Positions 57,565 to 64,000 of a stretch of DNA of 64,000 nucleotides are shown in pieces. Source of the stretch: Microbacterium sp. cf332 (lineage in GTDB: Bacteria; Actinomycetota; Actinomycetes; Actinomycetales; Microbacteriaceae). The position numbers and the translations under genes were made by a program. The notes below the pieces were generated by a model that searched no databases, was not told the DNA's origin, and worked only from the letters and a program-made list of their open reading frames with translations. The DNA is taken from the NCBI RefSeq assembly GCF_900102175.1, contig NZ_FNKN01000001.1, forward strand, positions 186,001-250,000, read 5' to 3'. Each line of letters opens with the position of its first letter. The first letter of the stretch is position 1.

Positions 57565-60500
57565 ATGGCCTCGAGCCCTCGACCCCAAAAGTCCGGATTC
57601 GGTTCCTTCCCCCCCAAGCAGGGCATGTACAACCCTGCGTTCGAGAAGGATGCCTGTGGTCTGGCGATGGTCGCCACGCTGCGCGGCGAAGCCGGCCACG
57701 ACATCGTCGAGCTGGCGCTCACCGCGCTGCGCAATCTGGAGCACCGCGGCGCGATCGGCTCCGACGCCGGCACGGGCGACGGTGCGGGCATCCTGACGCA
57801 GATGCCCGACGCGTTCCTGCGCGCCGTCGTCGACTTCGACCTGCCCCCGGTCGGCGAGTACGCCGCCGGTATGGCCTTCCTGCCGCGCGACGCCGACGAG
57901 CGCCACGCCCTGAAGGCCGCCATCGAGACACTCGCCGGCGCTGAGGGCCTGTCCGTCCTGGGGTGGCGCGAGGTCCCCACCGACGACGACAACCTGGGCA
58001 AGCTCGCATTCGCAGCCCGCCCTGCCTTCGAGCAGCTCTTCGTCTCGCGCCCCGCCGTCGGCGACGCCCCCGCGCTGGCGGGCATCGAGCTCGACCGGCG
58101 TGTCTACCGACTGCGCAAGCGTGCGCGCCACGAGCACGACGCGTACTTCGTCTCGCTCTCGAGCCGCACCCTCGGCTACAAGGGCATGGTCACCACGCTC
58201 CAGCTCGAGCCGTTCTACCCCGACCTGCAGGACGAACGCTTCGCGTCGGAGCTGGCCGTGGTCCACTCGCGCTACTCGACCAACACCTTCCCGTCGTGGC
58301 CGCTCGCGCAGCCCCTGCGGATGCTCGCGCACAACGGCGAGATCAACACCGTCAAGGGCAACCGCAACTGGATGCGGGCGCGCCAGTCGCAGCTCGAGTC
58401 CGAGCTGCTGGGCGACGTGCGCCCGCTCCTGCCGATCTGCACCGACGGCGCCAGCGACTCCGCATCGTTCGACGAGGTCCTCGAACTGCTCACACTGACG
58501 GGGCGCAGCCTCCCGCACGCCGTCATGATGATGGTCCCCGAGGCGTACGAGAAGCAGACCGACATCGACCCCGACCTCCGGGCGTTCTACGACTACCACT
58601 CCATCCAGATGGAGCCCTGGGATGGCCCCGCCGCGCTCATCTTCACGGACGGCACGCTCGTCGGTGCGACCCTCGACCGCAACGGTCTTCGACCGGGCAG
58701 ATGGACCGAGACCACCGACGGGCTCGTCGTGATCGGCAGCGAGACCGGCGTACTCGACTTCGCCCCCGAGCGCATCAAGCGGCGCGGCCGCCTGCAGCCC
58801 GGTCGCATGTTCGTCGTCGACACCGCGCAGGGCCGCATCGTCGAGGACGAGGAGATCAAGCGCGAGCTCGCCAGCCTGCATCCGTGGCAGGAGTGGCTCG
58901 ACGCCGGCCGGGTGCGGCTGAAGGACCTGCCCGAGCGCGAGCACATCGTGCACCCGATCGCCTCGATCACCCGCCGTCAGCGCACCTTCGGCTACACCGA
59001 GGAAGAGGTGCGCATCCTGCTGACGCCCATGGGCCAGGTGGGAGCCGAGCCCCTCGGCGCGATGGGCAGCGACACTCCCGTCGCGGTCCTCAGCGAGCGG
59101 CCGCGTCTGCTGTTCGACTACTTCACGCAGCAGTTCGCACAGGTCACCAACCCGCCGCTCGACTCCATCCGCGAAGAGGTCGTCACCTCGCTCTCGCTCG
59201 GCCTCGGGCCGGAGGCCAACCTGCTCGCCTGGGGCCCGAAGCACACGCGCACCGTGACGCTCGACTTCCCCGTGATCGACAACGACGAGCTCGCCAAGAT
59301 CCAGCACATCGACACGGCGCTGAAGGGCCGCTCGTCGGTCACCATACGCGGCCTGTACCGTGTCGAGGCCGGTCACAAGGGCATGCAGAAGCGCCTCGCG
59401 CAGATGTGCGCCGAAGCCGACCAGGCGATCGAGGACGGCGCGGAGTTCCTCGTTCTGAGCGACCGCGACTCGAACAAGGACCTCGCTCCGATCCCTTCGC
59501 TGCTCATGCTCGCGGCCGTCCACCACCACCTCATCCGTCAGCAGACCCGCATGCGGGTCGGTCTGGTCGTCGAGGCCGGAGACGTTCGCGAAGTGCACCA
59601 CGTCGCGACGCTGCTCGGATACGGCGCCTCGGCCGTCAACCCGTACCTGGCGATGGAGACCGTGGAGTACCTCGTTCGCGCGGGCTACATCACCGGCGTC
59701 TCGCCCGAGAAGGCGGTCAAGAACCTGATCTACGCGCTCGGCAAGGGCGTGCTGAAGATCATGTCGAAGATGGGCATCTCCACGGTGTCGTCCTATGCCG
59801 GCGCGCAGGTGTTCGAGGCCGTCGGTCTGTCCGACGACTTCGTCTCGAAGTACTTCACGGGCACCGAGACGAAGCTCGGCGGCATCGGCATCGAGGTCAT
59901 CGCAGCCGAGAACGCCGCACGCCATGCGTACGCCTACCCCGAGGACGCCGCCGTGCGCGCGCACGAGCGGCTCTGGACCGGTGGCGAGTACCAGTGGCGT
60001 CGCGATGGCGCCCCCCACCTGTTCAACCCCGACACGGTGTTCCGGCTGCAGCACGCGACCCGCACGCGTCGATACGACATCTTCCGGGAGTACACGAAGC
60101 TCGTCGACGACCAGGCTGCCGAGCTCAAGACGCTCCGCGGCATGTTCAAGCTGCGCACGGGCGTCCGCCCGGCCGTGCCCATCGACGAGGTCGAGTCGGT
60201 CGCATCCATCGTCAAACGCTTCTCCACGGGCGCCATGAGCTACGGCTCGATCTCGCAGGAGGCGCACGAGACCCTCGCCATTGCGATGAATCGGCTCGGC
60301 GCGAAGTCGAACACCGGTGAGGGCGGAGAGGACGTCGAGCGCCTGCTCGACCCCGAGCGTCGCAGCGCCATCAAGCAGGTCGCGTCCGGACGTTTCGGCG
60401 TGACGAGCATGTACTTGACGCACGCCGAAGACATCCAGATCAAGCTCGCGCAGGGCGCGAAGCCCGGCGAGGGCGGCCAGCTCCCTCCCGGCAAGGTCTA

Positions 60501-62145
60501 CCCGTGGATCGCGCGCACTCGCGGCGGTACCCCCGGCGTCGGTCTCATCTCGCCGCCTCCGCATCACGACATCTACTCGATCGAGGACCTCAAACAGCTG
60601 ATCTTCGACCTGAAACGCGCGAACCCCGCCGCGCGGGTGCACGTGAAGCTCGTGAGCCAGTCGGGCATCGGAGCCGTCGCGGCGGGCACCGCCAAGGCGC
60701 TCGCGGACGTCATCCTCGTGTCGGGCCACGACGGGGGGACGGGCGCAAGCCCGCTCAACTCCCTCAAGCACGCCGGCACGCCGTGGGAGCTCGGACTCGC
60801 CGAGACCCAGCAGACCCTGATGCTCAACGACATGCGCGACCGCGTCGTGGTGCAGGCCGACGGCCAGCTCAAGACCGGCCGCGACGTCGTCATCGCCGCT
60901 CTGCTCGGCGCCGAGGAATTCGGCTTCGCGACGACGGCCCTGGTGGTCGAGGGATGCATCATGATGCGCGTCTGCCACCTCGACACCTGCCCCGTCGGCG
61001 TCGCGACGCAGAACCCGGTGCTGCGTCAGCGTTTCACCGGGAAGCCGGAGTTCGTCGTCAACTTCATGGAGTTCGTCGCGCAGGAGGTGCGGGAGTACCT
61101 CGCCGAGCTCGGTTTCCGGTCGCTCGACGAGGCGATCGGCCGCAACGACGTCCTCGACGTCGACGGCGCGATCGACCATTGGAAGGCCAGCGGCCTCGAT
61201 CTCGGTCCGATCCTCACCGGCCCCGCGTTCGCCGACGACGCCCCGCGCCGTCACCACCGCGATCAGGACCACGAGCTCGACGAGCACTTCGACGTGCAGC
61301 TGATCGAACGGGCGCAGGATGTCGTGGCCCATGGCGGGCGCATCCGGATCGATCTGCCGATCCGCAACACGGAGCGCGCCGTGGGCACGATGCTCGGCAA
61401 CCGGGTCACCCTCGCGCACGGCGAGAACGGGCTGCCGGCCGACTCCATCGAGGTGAACCTGACCGGCTCGGCCGGCCAGTCGTTCGGCGCGTTCCTTCCC
61501 GCGGGCATCACGCTGCGGCTCGAGGGCGACTCCAACGACTACGTCGGCAAGGGGCTCTCGGGCGGTCAGATCGTCGTGCGGCCGCCGCGCGACGCCGTCT
61601 TCGACGCATCCGAGAACGTCATCGCCGGCAACGTCATCGGCTACGGCGCGACGCAGGGCACCATGTTCCTGCGGGGCGTCGTGGGGGAGCGGTTCCTCGT
61701 CCGGAACTCCGGCGCGACGGCGGTCGTCGAGGGCGTGGGCGACCACGCGCTCGAGTACATGACCGGCGGCTTCGCCGTGATCCTCGGCGCCACGGGCCGC
61801 AACCTCGGCGCCGGGATGTCGGGCGGCAACGCCTACGTGTACCGCCTCGACACAGCGAACGTGAACCGCGAAGCCATGGCCACCGGCGAGCTCGTCCTCG
61901 GGGAGATGGGGTCCGGCGATGCCGAGATCCTCCGCGATCTGCTCGAGCGCCACGTCGCCGAGACCGAGTCCGAGCTGGCCGTGCGCCTTCTCGACGACTT
62001 CGAGAACGAGGTCGCCAACTTCGTCCGTGTGGTGCCGCGCGACTACGCCGCGGTGCTCGAAACCCGACAGACGGCGGCCGCCGAGGGGCTCGACCCCGAC
62101 GGCGACGAGGTCTGGAGCCGCATCCTGGAGGTGACCCGTGGCTGA
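57565..62145 (+). CDS. gltB: Glutamate synthase large subunit
   Basis: 1526 aa. An N-terminal class II glutaminase whose likely mature first residue is the cysteine in EKDACGLAM, so a propeptide of about 30 residues would be removed. Then comes the central domain and the FMN barrel, with the 3Fe-4S cysteines in [15 protein letters not shown], and the C-terminal GxGxG beta-helix ([13 protein letters not shown]). It makes glutamate from glutamine and 2-oxoglutarate with GltD. ATG 57565 is chosen for its GAGGA; a GTG at 57550 is an alternative. The end overlaps gltD by eight bases. Confidence 0.95.
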   Translation: MASSPRPQKSGFGSFPPKQGMYNPAFEKDACGLAMVATLRGEAGHDIVELALTALRNLEHRGAIGSDAGTGDGAGILTQMPDAFLRAVVDFDLPPVGEYAAGMAFLPRDADERHALKAAIETLAGAEGLSVLGWREVPTDDDNLGKLAFAARPAFEQLFVSRPAVGDAPALAGIELDRRVYRLRKRARHEHDAYFVSLSSRTLGYKGMVTTLQLEPFYPDLQDERFASELAVVHSRYSTNTFPSWPLAQPLRMLAHNGEINTVKGNRNWMRARQSQLESELLGDVRPLLPICTDGASDSASFDEVLELLTLTGRSLPHAVMMMVPEAYEKQTDIDPDLRAFYDYHSIQMEPWDGPAALIFTDGTLVGATLDRNGLRPGRWTETTDGLVVIGSETGVLDFAPERIKRRGRLQPGRMFVVDTAQGRIVEDEEIKRELASLHPWQEWLDAGRVRLKDLPEREHIVHPIASITRRQRTFGYTEEEVRILLTPMGQVGAEPLGAMGSDTPVAVLSERPRLLFDYFTQQFAQVTNPPLDSIREEVVTSLSLGLGPEANLLAWGPKHTRTVTLDFPVIDNDELAKIQHIDTALKGRSSVTIRGLYRVEAGHKGMQKRLAQMCAEADQAIEDGAEFLVLSDRDSNKDLAPIPSLLMLAAVHHHLIRQQTRMRVGLVVEAGDVREVHHVATLLGYGASAVNPYLAMETVEYLVRAGYITGVSPEKAVKNLIYALGKGVLKIMSKMGISTVSSYAGAQVFEAVGLSDDFVSKYFTGTETKLGGIGIEVIAAENAARHAYAYPEDAAVRAHERLWTGGEYQWRRDGAPHLFNPDTVFRLQHATRTRRYDIFREYTKLVDDQAAELKTLRGMFKLRTGVRPAVPIDEVESVASIVKRFSTGAMSYGSISQEAHETLAIAMNRLGAKSNTGEGGEDVERLLDPERRSAIKQVASGRFGVTSMYLTHAEDIQIKLAQGAKPGEGGQLPPGKVYPWIARTRGGTPGVGLISPPPHHDIYSIEDLKQLIFDLKRANPAARVHVKLVSQSGIGAVAAGTAKALADVILVSGHDGGTGASPLNSLKHAGTPWELGLAETQQTLMLNDMRDRVVVQADGQLKTGRDVVIAALLGAEEFGFATTALVVEGCIMMRVCHLDTCPVGVATQNPVLRQRFTGKPEFVVNFMEFVAQEVREYLAELGFRSLDEAIGRNDVLDVDGAIDHWKASGLDLGPILTGPAFADDAPRRHHRDQDHELDEHFDVQLIERAQDVVAHGGRIRIDLPIRNTERAVGTMLGNRVTLAHGENGLPADSIEVNLTGSAGQSFGAFLPAGITLRLEGDSNDYVGKGLSGGQIVVRPPRDAVFDASENVIAGNVIGYGATQGTMFLRGVVGERFLVRNSGATAVVEGVGDHALEYMTGGFAVILGATGRNLGAGMSGGNAYVYRLDTANVNREAMATGELVLGEMGSGDAEILRDLLERHVAETESELAVRLLDDFENEVANFVRVVPRDYAAVLETRQTAAAEGLDPDGDEVWSRILEVTRG

Positions 62146-63604
62146 CCCCAAGGGCTTCCTGAAGACCACGGAGCGAGAGCTCCCCAAGCGTCGTCCCGTG
62201 CCCGTCCGCATCATGGATTGGCGCGAGGTGTACGAGCCCGGCGACACCGCCGTCCTCCGCCGGCAGGCGGGTCGCTGCATGGACTGCGGTGTGCCGTTCT
62301 GCCACCAGGGCTGCCCGCTGGGGAACCTGATCCCCGAGTGGAACGACCTCACCTGGCGCGGCGAGGGCCGATCGGCCATCGAGCGGCTGCATGCGACGAA
62401 CAACTTCCCGGAGTTCACCGGTCGGCTGTGCCCGGCACCCTGCGAGAGCTCCTGCGTCCTGGGCATCAATCAGCCGCCGGTGACGATCAAGCAGATCGAG
62501 GTCTCGACGATCGACGAGGCCTTCGCCAACGGATGGGTCGAGGCCGAGCCTCCCGGGCGGCTGACCGGCAAGACCGTGGCCGTCGTCGGTTCGGGCCCGG
62601 CCGGACTCGCGGCGGCGCAGCAGTTGACGCGCGCCGGGCACACGGTCGCGGTCTACGAGCGCGACGACCGCATCGGCGGTCTGCTGCGGTACGGCATCCC
62701 CGACTTCAAGATGGAGAAGCGCCACATCGAGGCTCGTCTGCGTCAGATGCAGGACGAGGGCACGCGCTTCCGTGCCGGCGTCGAGATCGGTAAGGACATC
62801 ACGTGGGATGCGCTCCGCGCGCGCTACGACGCGGTCGTGGTCGCGACGGGCTCGACGCAGCCGCGCGATCTGGCCATCCCCGGTCGTGACCTCGCGGGTG
62901 TGCACTTCGCGATGGAGTACCTCGTGGAGTCGAACAAGGCGGTCGCGGGCGACCAGGTCGCCAACCAGATCCACGCCGAGGGCAAGCACGTTGTCGTCAT
63001 CGGCGGCGGCGACACGGGCGCCGACTGCATCGGCACCGCGCACCGGCATGGCGCTCTCAGCGTGACCAACCTCGCGATCGGCCAGCAGCCCCCGTCGGAC
63101 CGGCCGGACAGCCAGCCTTGGCCCATGATGCCGACCGTCTTCGAGATCGCTTCGGCGCACGAGGAGGGCGGTGAGCGCAGCTACCTCGCCTCGACCGTCG
63201 AGTTCCTCTCGAACGACGCGGGGGAGGTGCGCGCCCTGCGCGTGGCCGAGACCGAGTTCGTCGACGGCCGTCGTGTCCCCAAGAGCGGGACCGAGCGCGA
63301 GATCCCCGCCGACCTCGTCCTCATCGCGATGGGTTTCACCGGCCCCGAGCGCAGCGAGCTCGAGAGCCAGTTGGGTACCGTCTTCACCGATCGTGGCAAC
63401 CTCGAACGCGCCGACGACTACCAGACGACCACGCCGGGCGTGTTCGTCGCGGGAGACGCCGGACGGGGTCAGTCGCTCATCGTGTGGGCCATCGCGGAGG
63501 GCCGCGCCGCGGCCTCGGCCGTCGACCGCTACCTGATGGGCGACACCGACCTCCCCGCGCCGGTGCGTCCGACCGACGTCGCGATCGGGCTCCAGCGGGC
63601 ATAG
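62138..63604 (+). CDS. gltD: Glutamate synthase small subunit
   Basis: 488 aa. Iron-sulfur cysteines are in [16 protein letters not shown] and [12 protein letters not shown] binding is shown by [15 protein letters not shown] and NADPH binding by [14 protein letters not shown]. It passes electrons from NADPH to GltB. GTG 62138 lies within the end of gltB. Confidence 0.95.
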   Translation: MADPKGFLKTTERELPKRRPVPVRIMDWREVYEPGDTAVLRRQAGRCMDCGVPFCHQGCPLGNLIPEWNDLTWRGEGRSAIERLHATNNFPEFTGRLCPAPCESSCVLGINQPPVTIKQIEVSTIDEAFANGWVEAEPPGRLTGKTVAVVGSGPAGLAAAQQLTRAGHTVAVYERDDRIGGLLRYGIPDFKMEKRHIEARLRQMQDEGTRFRAGVEIGKDITWDALRARYDAVVVATGSTQPRDLAIPGRDLAGVHFAMEYLVESNKAVAGDQVANQIHAEGKHVVVIGGGDTGADCIGTAHRHGALSVTNLAIGQQPPSDRPDSQPWPMMPTVFEIASAHEEGGERSYLASTVEFLSNDAGEVRALRVAETEFVDGRRVPKSGTEREIPADLVLIAMGFTGPERSELESQLGTVFTDRGNLERADDYQTTTPGVFVAGDAGRGQSLIVWAIAEGRAAASAVDRYLMGDTDLPAPVRPTDVAIGLQRA

Positions 63605-63607
63605 GCT
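63602..63607 (+). promoter_or_regulatory. -10 element TAGGCT upstream of pyk
   Basis: TAGGCT overlapping the gltD stop codon. It would give pyk a leader of about 34 bases containing a GGAG. Confidence 0.4.
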
Positions 63608-63646
63608 GGACCCATCCCCTCCCCACCCGAGACCACCGGAGATTCA

Positions 63647-64000
63647 GTGAGACGCGCCAAGATCGTCGCCACCCTGGGACCGGCCACAGCCAGCTATGAG
63701 ATGGTGCGAGCCATCATCGATGCCGGCGTGGACGTGACCCGATTCAACCTCAGCCACGGAGACTATTCGGAGCACGAGGTCCGCTGGGCCAATGTGCGCA
63801 AGGCCGCCGACGACGCGGGTCGTCCCGTCGCCATCCTGGTCGACCTTCAGGGTCCGAAGATCCGCCTCGGCAAGTTCGAGAACGGTCCGCACAACCTGGC
63901 CGTCGGCGACATCTTCAAGATCACCACCGATGACATCCTCGGCACGAAGGAGATCGTCTCGACGACCTTCAAGGGCCTGCCGGGCGACGTGACGCCGGGT
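63647..64000 (+). CDS. pyk: Pyruvate kinase, 5' part
   Basis: The first 118 codons of pyruvate kinase; the gene runs off the window. GTG 63647 begins RRAKIVATLGPA, and DVTRFNLSHG, VDLQGPKIRLG are typical of the family's N-terminal barrel. It makes ATP and pyruvate from phosphoenolpyruvate. A GGAG stands about nine bases before the start. Confidence 0.95.
   Translation, partial: MRRAKIVATLGPATASYEMVRAIIDAGVDVTRFNLSHGDYSEHEVRWANVRKAADDAGRPVAILVDLQGPKIRLGKFENGPHNLAVGDIFKITTDDILGTKEIVSTTFKGLPGDVTPG

Noticed and set aside
57496..62469. A 1657-codon open frame on the minus strand opposite gltB and gltD
   Set aside because: It lies antisense to two intact, motif-complete genes. Long antisense frames are expected at this GC content, and it has no recognisable domain.

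Overview
The window is a high-GC, densely packed stretch of core chromosome from an actinobacterium, most likely Microbacterium or a close relative in Microbacteriaceae. The grounds are gene order and family content: AdnA/AdnB recombination nuclease, actinobacterial PyrR control, a PriA without ATPase motifs, an mIHF-type domain on guanylate kinase, HGxxPAAW and Trp-associated membrane proteins in the his/trp cluster, and heavy use of GTG starts. I see no phage, insertion sequence, CRISPR array, rRNA or tRNA. No gene-free gap exceeds about 150 bases.

Layout. 1-10.9 kb holds housekeeping and small conserved genes: a channel-less MgtE/CBS protein, a general stress membrane protein, an alpha/beta hydrolase, gamma-glutamyltransferase, aminopeptidase P, an exo/endonuclease-family membrane protein, a PHP phosphoesterase, a DEAD-box helicase, a ferritin-like protein, a small membrane protein and DUF3107. 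11-27.8 kb matches the mycobacterial Rv3202c-Rv3193c neighbourhood: adnA, adnB, a phosphotransferase-fold protein that looks catalytically dead, nudC, a short UvrD2, a TOMM-cyclodehydratase-like protein, a DUF2342 metalloprotease-like protein, a YlbL-type PDZ/Lon protease and an UPF0182 membrane protein. 27.9-34.2 kb is a complete six-gene mevalonate operon on the minus strand in the order known from Streptomyces CL190. 34.4-43 kb is the pyrimidine operon pyrR-pyrB-pyrC-(membrane protein)-carA-carB-pyrF, headed by a PyrR-binding RNA element, and running on into gmk. 43.9-50.5 kb holds rpoZ, metK, priA, fmt, rsmB and rpe. 50.5-56.5 kb is a his/trp cluster (hisE, hisG, hisF, hisI, two small membrane proteins, trpC, trpB, trpA), followed by lgt, gltB, gltD and the start of pyk, which runs off the window.

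Most genes inside operons are coupled by 1-4 base start/stop overlaps (ATGA, GTGA, TGATG). Many first genes have a TANNNT-like -10 hexamer six or seven bases before the start codon and no ribosome binding site, which suggests leaderless mRNAs.

The most unusual points are the mIHF-guanylate kinase fusion, the probable pseudokinase beside AdnAB, the orphan TOMM-type protein overlapping uvrD2 tail to tail, the PyrR element next to the pyrR ribosome binding site, the class I-like mevalonate operon, and the absence of trpE and coaBC from positions where relatives usually carry them. I did not find a clearly novel multi-gene system; the window is mainly conserved core genome.
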